A stretch of DNA of 63,162 bases from an uncultured Collinsella sp. Its GTDB lineage: Bacteria > Actinomycetota > Coriobacteriia > Coriobacteriales > Coriobacteriaceae. Both the position numbers and the translations under genes were made by a program. Within the stretch, counting starts at the first letter, position 1; every line of letters begins with the position of its first letter. The stretch covers positions 1 to 63,162 of the forward strand of contig CATYZK010000010.1 of the NCBI GenBank assembly GCA_958415665.1, written 5' to 3'. Of this stretch, positions 24,289 through 33,215 are shown one piece after another. Below the pieces are notes generated by a model. The model was given only the letters and a program-made list of their open reading frames with translations. It had not been told where the DNA came from and searched no databases.

Positions 24289-25206
24289 CTATTTACCAAG
24301 CGGTGAGAATTCGTCGACGATGAGGTCGAGGCATTGCGGAAGCGCGCGGGCGCCAAAGACGCCGGAGTTGCTGGAGATAATCTCGCCATCGAACTGCATG
24401 CCCAGCGACGGTGTACAGGTAATCTTAGCTTCCTTGGTCTGGATGATCTTGAACTGTGGGCGACCGAGCACCTTGCCGGCGGGGTCGAGCGCAGCGGTGA
24501 TCACGGTGGGCAGCAGCTGCACGGTGCGCACGGGCTCGATGACCGCGATGTCGACCATGCCGTCGTTCATGCGGCAGTCTGGGAACAGGTTGATGTCGTT
24601 TTGGATGACCGAGGTGTTGCCTGCCATGCAGCAGATGCCGTCGAGCTCCTCGACAATGCCGTCATGCTCAATCGTAAAGTGCGCCACCGTGGGATTGGGC
24701 GTGGCAAGCGCCGACAGGAAGTAGGCGATCTCGCCGATGTCGTTTTTGGTGGGGGCGGCCTTCATCATGATCTCGGCGTCGAAGCCCGAGCCGGCGATGA
24801 TGATAAAACCATGGCGCTTTTCGTTGCCGTCCTCGTCGAGCCAAAAGAGCTCGCCCATGTCGACCTTGACCGTGCGGCCGGCGCGGCAGGCCTTGGCGAG
24901 TGCCGCCGCCTCGGGGGCATTGCCGATGTTGTTGAAGAACAGACAGGCCGTGCCGGAGGGAAAGACGAGCGTGGGGACGCCGCATCCGCGCATCTGGTCG
25001 AGCACATTGGAGACGGTGCCGTCGCCACCCGAGACCACCACGCGATCGAACTCGCGCACGTCTGCCACGGCGTCTTCGGGCTCCATACCGTCGCCGATAA
25101 AGCGCATCACGACCTCGTCGCCGCCCTGCGCGAGGGCGTGCGTGAATGCGAAGATTTCATCTGAGCTGGGGCCCGATGCCGGGTTGTGGATGATAAGGCA
25201 GCGCAT
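24289..25206 (-). CDS. Diacylglycerol kinase family lipid kinase
   Basis: A 305-aa member of the DagK/LCB5 catalytic-domain family (YegS/DgkB-like), which phosphorylates lipid hydroxyls. The N-terminal HNPASGPSS and the nucleotide motif VVSGGDGTVSNVL (near residue 60) are clear. The usual GTxN segment appears as PSGTACLFFNN, so the common Asn is a Cys here. C-terminal MNDGMVDIAV and MQFDGEII are typical. No membrane segment is seen. It is co-transcribed with the 30-aa membrane peptide downstream. The lipid substrate is unknown. Confidence 0.85.
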   Translation of the reverse strand: MRCLIIHNPASGPSSDEIFAFTHALAQGGDEVVMRFIGDGMEPEDAVADVREFDRVVVSGGDGTVSNVLDQMRGCGVPTLVFPSGTACLFFNNIGNAPEAAALAKACRAGRTVKVDMGELFWLDEDGNEKRHGFIIIAGSGFDAEIMMKAAPTKNDIGEIAYFLSALATPNPTVAHFTIEHDGIVEELDGICCMAGNTSVIQNDINLFPDCRMNDGMVDIAVIEPVRTVQLLPTVITAALDPAGKVLGRPQFKIIQTKEAKITCTPSLGMQFDGEIISSNSGVFGARALPQCLDLIVDEFSPLGK

Positions 25207-25304
25207 ACTTACGTTCCCGTTCTGTGACTAACCGAGTATAGTTGTAAGGCAATGCCGATATCCTACCCGTGTTTTTCGGGCCTAACCTTATTCGATGGGT
25301 TGAT

Positions 25305-26438
25305 ATGTACATTTCCACACATCAGGCTCTACTCGACTTTTGCCAGCGCGCCCGCGAGTTCGACGCGATTGCCGTCGATACCGAGTTTTTGCGCGAGCGC
25401 ACGTTCCATCCGCGTCTGTGCCTGGTCCAGATTGCCACCCCTGCCGAGAGCGTCGCGGTCGACCCCCTGGTGATCGACGACCTGTCGCCGCTCGCCGAGC
25501 TTATGGCCGATGAGAGCGTAACCAAGGTGTTCCATGCTTGCTCGCAGGACATGGAAGTTATGCTTCATACCGTAGGCGTGTTGCCGCGTCCGATTTTTGA
25601 CACGCAGGTGGCCGCCGCCTTTTTGGGCGAACGTCAGCAGATTTCCTACGGCGCGCTCGTGCAGACGTTTTGCGGCGTCTCATTGCCCAAGACTGAGTCG
25701 CTGACCGACTGGTCGCGTCGCCCGCTGACCGATAAGCAGATTGAGTACGCGATCGATGACGTCAAGTACCTGATCGTCGCCTATACCGAGATGATGAGCC
25801 GCTTGCGCGAACTGGGCCGTGTGGACTGGGTGCTCGACGAGCTGCGCCCGCTGGCTGACGAGTCGCACTATCGCGCCGATCGCCACGAGGCGTTCCGTAA
25901 GGTCAAACGCATCAATTCGTGCAGCCGTCACCAGTTGGGCATCGCGCGCGAGCTCGCCGCCTGGCGCGAGGATCGCGCCGAGCGCCGTAACATCCCGCGC
26001 AAGTGGGTCATGTCCGATGACACGCTGCTTGCACTCGTTAAGCGCAATCCCGTGCGCGTTGAGGAGTTCCGTAGCATTCGCGGTACCGATCAGCTGGGGG
26101 AGCGCGACGTGGACGGTGCGCTCATGGCCATCAAGCGCGGCGCGAGCTGCCCGCACGATCGCCTGCCGCTCATGGTGCGCGGGCACCGTCAGATCTCGCC
26201 GGAGCTGGAGAGCGTGACGGACCTGATGTACGCGCTCATCCGCCTGGTTGCCGAGCGCTCGGGCGTGGCAACCTCAGTCATTGCCTCGCGCGATGATCTG
26301 GCTGACTACATTGAGCATCCCGAGCAGAGTCCCTTGCGCGAAGGCTGGCGCTTTGAGCTCGTGGGCTCGCGCCTGGACGATTTGCTTTCGGGCAACATGG
26401 GGTTGACGGTCAAAGACGGCAAAATCGAGCTACTGTAG
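25305..26438 (+). CDS. rnd: Ribonuclease D
   Basis: A 377-aa 3'-5' exoribonuclease of the DEDD family, known for trimming tRNA and other structured RNAs. Exo I VDTEFLRERTF is near residue 25, Exo II VFHACSQDMEVM near 80 and Exo III YAIDDVKYLIVAY near 150, together supplying the DEDDy metal ligands. An HRDC-type helical region follows (about 205-290). Length is typical. The start is ATG 25305; the preceding 12 codons lack family similarity. The next gene is a protease 64 bp on; co-transcription is possible. Confidence 0.93.
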   Translation: MYISTHQALLDFCQRAREFDAIAVDTEFLRERTFHPRLCLVQIATPAESVAVDPLVIDDLSPLAELMADESVTKVFHACSQDMEVMLHTVGVLPRPIFDTQVAAAFLGERQQISYGALVQTFCGVSLPKTESLTDWSRRPLTDKQIEYAIDDVKYLIVAYTEMMSRLRELGRVDWVLDELRPLADESHYRADRHEAFRKVKRINSCSRHQLGIARELAAWREDRAERRNIPRKWVMSDDTLLALVKRNPVRVEEFRSIRGTDQLGERDVDGALMAIKRGASCPHDRLPLMVRGHRQISPELESVTDLMYALIRLVAERSGVATSVIASRDDLADYIEHPEQSPLREGWRFELVGSRLDDLLSGNMGLTVKDGKIELL

Positions 26439-26502
26439 GGAAGCCTAACCGCCTGAGTGGGTAGAATGCCTCCAACGTGTAACTCGATCCGGAGGAATTC
26501 GC

Positions 26503-27207
26503 ATGCCTTATTACTATGGATACGGCTTTGGCATCGACCCGCTGTACCTGCTGGTTGTTCTTGTCTGTACGGTGCTTGGTCTTGCCGCACAGAGCTATAT
26601 CAACTCGACGTACAAGACGTGGTCCAAGGTACGATCGGACGGCGACACGGGCGCTACGGTCGCTCGCCGCATGCTCGATGCCAACGGTTGCAACGCCGTG
26701 GGCATCAAGGGCGTTGCCGGCGAGCTCACCGACCACTACAACCCGCAGGACAACAACCTGTATCTGTCTGACGCTAACCGTTCGGGCGGGTCGGTCGCAA
26801 GCGTTGCCGTCGCCTGCCACGAGGCGGGCCATGCCGCCCAGCGTCAAAGCGGTTACGCCATGATGAAGGTGCGCAGCGCCCTCGTGCCGGTCGTCAACTT
26901 TACCCAGAATACCTGGACGATCGTGCTGCTCATGGGCTTGTTTATGAACATTGCCGGGCTCACGACCCTCGCGCTGGTCTTCTTCTCGTTTAGCGTGCTG
27001 TTCCAACTGGTTACGCTGCCGGTCGAGATTGACGCCAGCCGCCGCGCCGTGGCGTATATCGAGCAGTCGGGCATGAGCTCCAAACAGGTCAACGGTGCCA
27101 AGAAGGTGCTGACGGCCGCCGCGCTTACCTATGTGGCTGCGGCGCTCACCTCGATTATTCAGCTGCTCTATCTTATGGCTCGCTACAACAGAAACTCCAA
27201 CCGATAA
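26503..27207 (+). CDS. YugP-type membrane zinc metallopeptidase
   Basis: A 234-aa membrane protease of the YugP (neutral zinc metallopeptidase) family. Metal site CHEAGHAAQ is near residue 106, with a first helix at about 9-30 and two or more helices after residue 125. Conserved YNPQDNNLYLS precedes the active site. It has a clear GGAGG ribosome-binding site. The physiological substrate of the family is unknown. Starting right after rnd, it may belong to the same transcript. Confidence 0.9.
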   Translation: MPYYYGYGFGIDPLYLLVVLVCTVLGLAAQSYINSTYKTWSKVRSDGDTGATVARRMLDANGCNAVGIKGVAGELTDHYNPQDNNLYLSDANRSGGSVASVAVACHEAGHAAQRQSGYAMMKVRSALVPVVNFTQNTWTIVLLMGLFMNIAGLTTLALVFFSFSVLFQLVTLPVEIDASRRAVAYIEQSGMSSKQVNGAKKVLTAAALTYVAAALTSIIQLLYLMARYNRNSNR

Positions 27208-27322
27208 CAAATTGGGTCGCTGGGCGCCGCGGGGATTCGTGTCCCCGCGGCGCTGTACTATGTGTGGGACTTGAATTTACACAGGGCTGGAGCCCGTGTA
27301 CACAATGACGAAAGGAGGCTGC

Positions 27323-28774
27323 GTGGCAGGCTGGAATCTAACCGGCAATAGCGTTTCTGCCGAGTTCGACGGCTCGGACGAGCAGGAGCGCAAAGAGCTC
27401 AGCGTGAGCCAGGCGGTGGAGATCGCCGCTGGTGCGCTCGATGCCATTCCGCAGCTGAGCGTCCTGGGCGAGGTCACCGGCTTTCGTGGCCCCAATGCCC
27501 GAAGCGGCCACTGCTACTTCCAGATCAAGGACGACTCGGCTGCCGTCGATTGCATCATCTGGAAGGGTGCCTATCTTAAGCGCACCTTCGACTTGCGCGA
27601 CGGTATGCAGGTGAGCTTTAAGGGCAGCTTCAATCTCTATAAGCCCACGGGCCGTATGAGCTTTGTCGCCCGTTCGTTCTCGCTGGCGGGGGAGGGCCTG
27701 CTGCGTCAACAGGTGGCACAGTTGGCCGAGAAGCTGCGCCGCGAGGGGCTGATGGACGAGTCCTGCAAGCGTCGCATTCCGGTGTTTTGCTCGCGCGTGG
27801 CGGTCGTCACCTCGCTTTCGGGTGCCGTGATCGACGACGTCAAACGTACGCTGCGCCGTCGCAACCCACTTGTCGAGCTTGTTTGCGTGGGTGCCAAGGT
27901 CCAAGGCGAGGGTGCGCCGGCGGAGCTCATCGAAGGCTTGCACCGCGCCGCTTCCATTACGCCCGCGCCCGACTGTATTTTGCTCGTGCGCGGCGGCGGT
28001 TCCTTCGAGGACCTCATGACTTTTAATGACGAGGAGCTCGCCCGTGCGGTGGCAGCCTGCCCTGTGCCTGTAGTGACAGGTATTGGCCACGAGCCCGATA
28101 CCTCGATCTGCGACATGGTGAGCGACCGTCGCGCCTCCACGCCCACGGCGGCGGCAGAATCGGTGGCGCCGGCCATGACAGAGCTGGCCGACGTGCTCGA
28201 GACGCGCCATCAACGTCTGGGCGCCGCGATGGCATCGATGATCGGGTCGGATCAGGTCGATCTGGAGATGCTCGATCGGCGTGGTCGTCGTGCCTGGGAC
28301 ACCTATACGGCTCGTCTGGGTGATGCGCTCGATGCGGCTGCATGCCGTCCGTGCCTCAACGACCCCACGTTTATGGTCGAGCGTCGCGAGTCTGAGCTTG
28401 CACTGACCGCCGACCGCCTGTCCGGTGCAATTTTGCGCTCGGTCGGGGCTTTCCGCTCCAACTTTGAGCGTCTGCCCGAGCGTCTGGTCGCAAGCACTTC
28501 GGGGCTTGATGGCAAACGTCATGCGCTCACGCTTGCGAGCTCCCGTCTAGAACACCAGGGGCGCACGATGCTCAGCAAGCCCGCCTCCGACTTGGGCCGA
28601 GCTGCCGCTTCGCTCGATGCCCTGTCGCCGCTCAAGGTGCTTGCCCGTGGCTATTCCATCGCGTACGGCGACGATGGTGTGGCTACAAGCGCCAAGGCGT
28701 TTAAGCCCGGCGATGCCATCCGTGTTCGCATGGCAGACGGCAACGTGGCGGCAACCGTCGATACGGTCGAGTAG
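27323..28774 (+). CDS. xseA: Exodeoxyribonuclease VII large subunit
   Basis: A 483-aa XseA, the catalytic subunit that degrades single-stranded DNA with XseB. An N-terminal OB fold (about 20-115; GEVTGFRG, ARSGHCYFQIKD) is followed by the catalytic domain (about 120-330; CILLVRGGGSFEDLMTFNDE, VTGIGHEPDTSICD, RRASTPTAAAE). A helical region and the late ARGYSIAYGDDG come last. GTG at 27323 is preferred because AAAGGAGG sits five bases before it; the upstream ATGs lack one. The xseB gene follows 42 bp later. Confidence 0.95.
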   Translation: MAGWNLTGNSVSAEFDGSDEQERKELSVSQAVEIAAGALDAIPQLSVLGEVTGFRGPNARSGHCYFQIKDDSAAVDCIIWKGAYLKRTFDLRDGMQVSFKGSFNLYKPTGRMSFVARSFSLAGEGLLRQQVAQLAEKLRREGLMDESCKRRIPVFCSRVAVVTSLSGAVIDDVKRTLRRRNPLVELVCVGAKVQGEGAPAELIEGLHRAASITPAPDCILLVRGGGSFEDLMTFNDEELARAVAACPVPVVTGIGHEPDTSICDMVSDRRASTPTAAAESVAPAMTELADVLETRHQRLGAAMASMIGSDQVDLEMLDRRGRRAWDTYTARLGDALDAAACRPCLNDPTFMVERRESELALTADRLSGAILRSVGAFRSNFERLPERLVASTSGLDGKRHALTLASSRLEHQGRTMLSKPASDLGRAAASLDALSPLKVLARGYSIAYGDDGVATSAKAFKPGDAIRVRMADGNVAATVDTVE

Positions 28775-28816
28775 GCCGTGTATTAATGTGATAGACCTTT
28801 AGGAAAGGAAACAGAT

Positions 28817-29083
28817 ATGGCAGAGAAGACCCCGGTCGAGCAGCTTACGTACAAGCAGGCCTCGCAGGAGCTGGAGCTCATCATCCGCAGCCTGGAGTCG
28901 GGCGATATGGAGCTCGAGGAGTCGCTCGAGAGCTACACCCGCGGCGTTGAGCTTCTCAAGAGCCTTCGTACCCGCCTGGCCGATGCCGAGCAGAAGGTCT
29001 CGGTGCTCCTTAAGGACGTCGACGGCAACGACGTGCTCGCCGACGGCGAAGCCGCTAACACCGAGGACAACCTCTCGTTCTAA
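28817..29083 (+). CDS. xseB: Exodeoxyribonuclease VII small subunit
   Basis: An 88-aa XseB. Its signature YKQASQELELIIRSLESGDM followed by ELEESLESYTRGVEL forms the two helices that bind XseA. Length is usual (70-90 aa). GGAAAGG lies before the ATG. It is the partner of the gene just upstream. Expression in one operon is consistent with a fixed XseA:XseB stoichiometry. Confidence 0.95.
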   Translation: MAEKTPVEQLTYKQASQELELIIRSLESGDMELEESLESYTRGVELLKSLRTRLADAEQKVSVLLKDVDGNDVLADGEAANTEDNLSF

Positions 29084-29103
29084 CCACCTCGCAGCCCACT
29101 TTG

Positions 29104-29213
29104 GGGTAGTCTTTTGGGAGGGGGCTTTTTTGACTACCCTTGCGCGATAGCTCGCCGAACGCTTGTGTTCGCGCCAAAAGTAGTCAAAAAAGCCCCGTCC
29201 CAAAAGACTACCC
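29104..29213. repeat. Long inverted repeat (33-bp arms) after xseB
   Basis: Left arm 29104-29136 (GGGTAGTCTTTTGGGAGGGG and on) and right arm 29181-29213 are complementary over 33 bp with one mismatch. The 44-bp loop contains its own GCG/CGC pairings. It lies between convergent xseB and the MerR gene and may terminate both, but it is far longer than a normal terminator. Confidence 0.85.
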
Positions 29214-29278
29214 AGGTGGGTGGGTCATTAGGGGTGAATGTGGCTTGCCTTTCGGCGCGCTAAAGATGAGTTGAGATG

Positions 29279-30109
29279 CTATCGCTTCTCAATTACATTG
29301 GGTTCAACCATTATTTCAAGCGTGTGTAAATACTCATCTTGATTGTCGGATATGTATTCGCTTACATACCAGAATTCTAAAAGGGGACCCGTGGCAACGA
29401 GGCGATTCCGGTCCATGAATTCGTTCATTTCCCTCCATACTATCGGCGTTATTTCTGCAGGGCCGGTGGTTGTCCTGCAAAGATAGTCGCCTTCCGGGAA
29501 AATCTCACACCCTTTATCGTCACTTGACCCGAGCGAAAGCAGCGTTTTCTTTGCTACTAAGCAACCGTCGGTGCTCCTGCGCGATGGGTCAAGGATGAAG
29601 CATGGAACCGTGTGTATCGAGTCGATTTCCATCCCGAGTTCTTTCATGCGTTTAATGGTGGCGTAGGGAATTATGTCGCCGCTTAGCTCGTCTTCGCTTA
29701 CGATGACATATCCTCGGGGTCCCTTATGAACCACCCTCGATTGCTTCTCCTCGCGCGCTCTTAACGACATGGATATATTTTGCATGCAATGCTCGATCTT
29801 TCGGCGCCGTTGCGATAGCTTTGCAATGGCTGCGTCGATGCTGTCAAGTTCGTTGCTGAACAGCTCGAAGCTCGTTTCGAGTGAATGGTTATCTAGGAAA
29901 GATCTGATTTCGCTAAGCGTGTAGTTCATGTTGAGCATTGACATGATGATATTGAGTCTGCCGAAATCGTCCTTCCTGTATTCACGGTAGGCATTCGCTC
30001 CGCGCTTTGGAGCAACTAAACCAATTGACTCGTAATAGCGAAGAGTGTCTGCGCTTACGCCGTAGAGGCCGGCCGTCTGCTTGATATTAAGGGAAAACTC
30101 GCGTTCCAT
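29279..30109 (-). CDS. MerR family regulator with C-terminal effector domain
   Basis: A 276-aa MerR-type regulator. The winged HTH spans about 5-75 (SLNIKQTAGLYGVSADTLRY, ESIGLVAPKRG, YREYRKDDFGRL), then a dimerisation helix (about 80-115) and a C-terminal GyrI/BmrR-like effector-binding domain (about 120-276). MerR proteins activate promoters with overlong spacers by twisting DNA. A promoter with a 19-bp spacer lies in the divergent region in front of the esterase. Start 30109 has GGAAGG upstream. It probably senses a small organic ligand related to the esterase/MFS genes; this is inference. Confidence 0.85.
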   Translation of the reverse strand: MEREFSLNIKQTAGLYGVSADTLRYYESIGLVAPKRGANAYREYRKDDFGRLNIIMSMLNMNYTLSEIRSFLDNHSLETSFELFSNELDSIDAAIAKLSQRRRKIEHCMQNISMSLRAREEKQSRVVHKGPRGYVIVSEDELSGDIIPYATIKRMKELGMEIDSIHTVPCFILDPSRRSTDGCLVAKKTLLSLGSSDDKGCEIFPEGDYLCRTTTGPAEITPIVWREMNEFMDRNRLVATGPLLEFWYVSEYISDNQDEYLHTLEIMVEPNVIEKR

Positions 30110-30259
30110 GTCGCACCTTCCGACTGCCCTAGGGCCACTCAAAACCTTGGAGTTATTCTAATGTTTGTTACTCCGTCATTGTCGGGCAAGCGGTCGTTTT
30201 GACGGGGCGAACGGTCTTAAGCGCTTGGTATCCAGCAGGTATTCCGTCGAAACACGTCG

Positions 30260-30290
30260 TTGACCTTTGACTTTCTCCAAATTTTAAGAT
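30260..30290 (+). promoter_or_regulatory. MerR-type promoter (19-bp spacer) for the esterase gene
   Basis: TTGACC (30260-30265) and TAAGAT (30285-30290) are separated by 19 bp, the spacing that MerR-family activators correct. It lies 65 bp before the carboxylesterase start and between it and the divergent MerR gene. Confidence 0.5.
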
Positions 30291-30355
30291 GACTTCAAGC
30301 CAGCTAGCTTAAATCATATCGATCTAGCATCTTTAATTGTGAGGAAGGACAAGCA

Positions 30356-31846
30356 ATGAAGGTCAAGACTAGGACGGGCATAGTTTCGGGCAAGACGCTC
30401 GAAAACGGGGTTGAAGCATTTTTGGGAATCCCCTATGCAAAGCAGCCGGTAGATGATCTTCGCTGGCGTGCCCCCGAGCGCCTTGACGATTCCGATGAGG
30501 AAATTGAATGCGTGGAATTCGGGCATTCTGCCAGGCAGTTTATCGATGAAGTCGAACTCGCTTCGCTTCATGAGCAAGGGGAGGATTGCCTGAGCCTTAA
30601 CGTGTGGGTCAGGGGACACGAGCGCAAGAACCTTCCTGTCATGGTGTATATCCATGGAGGTGCCTACTTCTCAGGCGGATCTGCCGACCCGCTATATAAC
30701 GGCTCCAATTTTGCGGCAGCGAAGGATGTCGTTATTGTTTCGATTAACTACCGTCTGAACTTGTTTGGATCGCTGCTGCTCGATTGCCTGCCGGGTGGAG
30801 AGGATTACAAAGAGGCTGGTTATCTTGCCATTCTTGATCAAATCCGCGCGCTCGAGTGGGTGCATGAGAATATTTCCGCCTTCGGCGGTGACCCCAATTG
30901 CGTTACGCTTTTCGGTGAGTCGGCAGGTTCTTCCAGCCAGGCTCTTCTATCCATTTTGCCAGAGGCAAATAAGTATTTCCAACGTGCGATTTTGGAATCC
31001 GGCCCTATCCAGCTTTATAAGACCCGTGAGCGCGGCGAGCACTTTGCTCGGGAGTTCGCCGAAATCATGGGATGCAAAACCGCCCAAGATCTCTTGGCGA
31101 AGTCGGCAGACGAGCTCATTGAGGGCATGCAGGTGTGGTGCGATCGTCATACTTACGAAGTGTCGCTAATTTTCTCGCCGGTTTGCGACGGTACTTTCCT
31201 TCCTAAAAAGCCGATGAAGGCCTGGGCGGAGGGCGCAGCCAAGGATATCGATATTATGATTGGGTGTACCGAGGACGAGTTTACGTATTTCCATTTCTAC
31301 TTCGATGACCTTCCCGGATTCTGGCACGGCCAATTCCCGATTCATTTTGATGATCAGATTGATATTGATTACTGGGAGCAGGCATATCGAGAGGCATGGC
31401 CTGAGCGCGATTTTGCCGAGAATTACACCAATTTTATGAACTCAACCGGTTTCTTTGTCGGCACCGACCTTATGGCTGAAGAGCAGTCGGCGTTTAAACC
31501 CGTGTACAACTATTTGTTCCGTTATAAATCTCGTGTCGAGGGAATGGGTTCTTGCCACGCAATCGAAGTGCCGTTCGTTTTTAAGAATCTTGATACCGCG
31601 AGCGGTCTGATGTTTACGGGCGACAATCCTCCAGCGCATCTCGCGGATGAAGTGAACGATGCGTGGTTCAGCTTTGCGAAGACGGGCAAGCCGATTGTTG
31701 AAGGCAAGGCGCCATGGGACCCCTATACCGCTGAGAACCACATTCATATGGTAATTGACGACAACGAGTGGAAGCCGGTGCATTCGCTGCATGCGAAAGA
31801 AGATTCGGTGTTCCGTCCTATGTACGAGGTGCTACTCAACGATTAG
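30356..31846 (+). CDS. Type B carboxylesterase/lipase family protein
   Basis: A 496-aa alpha/beta hydrolase of the type B carboxylesterase family. The oxyanion segment VYIHGGAYFSGG is near residue 100, the nucleophile elbow FGESAGSSSQ near 186, and a catalytic-His region SCHAIEVPFVF near 400. There is no signal peptide, so it is intracellular. GGAAGG precedes the ATG. It is followed by two related MFS transporters and divergently flanked by a MerR regulator. Together they suggest uptake or export and hydrolysis of an ester compound. The substrate is unknown. Confidence 0.88.
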   Translation: MKVKTRTGIVSGKTLENGVEAFLGIPYAKQPVDDLRWRAPERLDDSDEEIECVEFGHSARQFIDEVELASLHEQGEDCLSLNVWVRGHERKNLPVMVYIHGGAYFSGGSADPLYNGSNFAAAKDVVIVSINYRLNLFGSLLLDCLPGGEDYKEAGYLAILDQIRALEWVHENISAFGGDPNCVTLFGESAGSSSQALLSILPEANKYFQRAILESGPIQLYKTRERGEHFAREFAEIMGCKTAQDLLAKSADELIEGMQVWCDRHTYEVSLIFSPVCDGTFLPKKPMKAWAEGAAKDIDIMIGCTEDEFTYFHFYFDDLPGFWHGQFPIHFDDQIDIDYWEQAYREAWPERDFAENYTNFMNSTGFFVGTDLMAEEQSAFKPVYNYLFRYKSRVEGMGSCHAIEVPFVFKNLDTASGLMFTGDNPPAHLADEVNDAWFSFAKTGKPIVEGKAPWDPYTAENHIHMVIDDNEWKPVHSLHAKEDSVFRPMYEVLLND

Positions 31847-31923
31847 TGAAAGAAACCGCAATGGAGTGGGCTGATTAGCCCCATTGAATTCAGCTTGAAC
31901 TATCCCTGCGTAAGGAGAAAGAA

Positions 31924-33141
31924 ATGGCTCAAGAAGAAAAGCTATCGGGTTATCGATGGATGATTTTATTCGTAGTTTGTCTCATTTGTTTTATGGCAAA
32001 CTTCATGCAATATCAGGTTTCAGCGTGGGGCGTCGTTGTGATGACGACTCTCGGTATCGATGCCGGTGGGCTTACCAATCTTATGCTGATGCCGATGCTC
32101 ACCGCTGTGTTTTTGTCGATTCCAGCAGGATCTCTTGCTGATCGCTACGGCGTTAAGCTTGTCGTGTCAATTGGCATGGTGCTTTCTGCCGTGGGCGGCT
32201 TTCTGCGCTATTTCATGATTAATGACTTTACCATGCAGATCGTTTCGATGTTTATGATCGGCTTTGGCATTGCGGCGCTCAATGCCAACCTGGCAAAGGT
32301 ACTGGGTTCCTGGTTTAAACAGCAGACCTCCCTTGCCGTGGGAGTTTTCTATGCCGCTTCATGTGTGTCCATCGTGATAGCCCAGGCATTCAGCACTTAT
32401 TTTCCTTCGCTTGACGTGTCTTATCTGGTTGCTGCTATTGCCGAAGCTGTAGCTGCTGCTCTGTGGATCTTCTTTATGAGGAACGTCCCGGAGGGCGAGC
32501 CCATGCCCGAGCCCGAGCCGGTCATGAAGTACATTAAGATTGCCGCAAAGTCGCGCGGCGTTTGGTGCATTGCCTTGGCTTATGGCCTAACCCTCGCTTC
32601 AACCACGGCATATTGTGCAATTCTCCCGTCTGCACTCGAACTCGTTCGCGGTGTTGATACTGCTACTGCTGGATCTATGGCAGCAATCATTACTGTCGGC
32701 AGCTTCTTTGCCTGTTTTGCGGGACCGGCTGCCGTCCTCAAGCTCGGTAAGAACAAGCCGTTTCTCATTGTAACGACTGTGATTGCCGCTGTTGTAATGG
32801 TTGCAAACTGGTTTTTGCCGCTTGGCACCGTCATGTGGGTGGCTCTCGTCCTCAACGGTTTTATGACGGCTCTTTCCGGCCCTATTATTCAGGCAATGAC
32901 TCCTGACCTTCCCGAGATTGGTGCAAAATATGCTGGTAGCGCTGGCGGAATAATCGGAACCGTTGGCCTTCTTTGCTCCTATTTTGTTCCCGTTATTGTC
33001 TCGTCAATTTCTGGCGACAATTGGACGTTGAACTTTACGATCGAATCGATTCTCTTCCTCGCCAGTGTTTTGCCTATTGCGATGCTGCCTGAAACTGGCG
33101 CTGCGGCAAAAGCCGAGATGCCTGAGGCCACTGAAATATAA
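31924..33141 (+). CDS. MFS transporter
   Basis: A 405-aa major facilitator with about 12 membrane helices. The motif A-like loop GSLADRYGVKLVV sits between helices 2 and 3. It is a close paralogue of the next gene (shared MQYQVSAWG/MQYQVAAYA, YAGSAGGI and LELVRGVD/LELVRGTD). AAGGAG precedes the start. Substrate unknown; it may move the ester handled by the upstream enzyme or its products. No antiporter motif is obvious, so uptake or export is open. Confidence 0.85.
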   Translation: MAQEEKLSGYRWMILFVVCLICFMANFMQYQVSAWGVVVMTTLGIDAGGLTNLMLMPMLTAVFLSIPAGSLADRYGVKLVVSIGMVLSAVGGFLRYFMINDFTMQIVSMFMIGFGIAALNANLAKVLGSWFKQQTSLAVGVFYAASCVSIVIAQAFSTYFPSLDVSYLVAAIAEAVAAALWIFFMRNVPEGEPMPEPEPVMKYIKIAAKSRGVWCIALAYGLTLASTTAYCAILPSALELVRGVDTATAGSMAAIITVGSFFACFAGPAAVLKLGKNKPFLIVTTVIAAVVMVANWFLPLGTVMWVALVLNGFMTALSGPIIQAMTPDLPEIGAKYAGSAGGIIGTVGLLCSYFVPVIVSSISGDNWTLNFTIESILFLASVLPIAMLPETGAAAKAEMPEATEI

Positions 33142-33157
33142 TAGAACGCTGTTTCGC

Positions 33158-33198
33158 ATGGTCGCGGCCTCCTGATGATAGGGGACGCGACCATTTTT
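33158..33198 (+). terminator. Terminator-like hairpin between the two MFS genes
   Basis: ATGGTCGCG (33158-33166) and CGCGACCAT (33186-33194) pair and are followed by TTTTT. It may partly separate expression of the second transporter. Confidence 0.7.
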
Positions 33199-33215
33199 AA
33201 AGTGAGGTGGGCACC

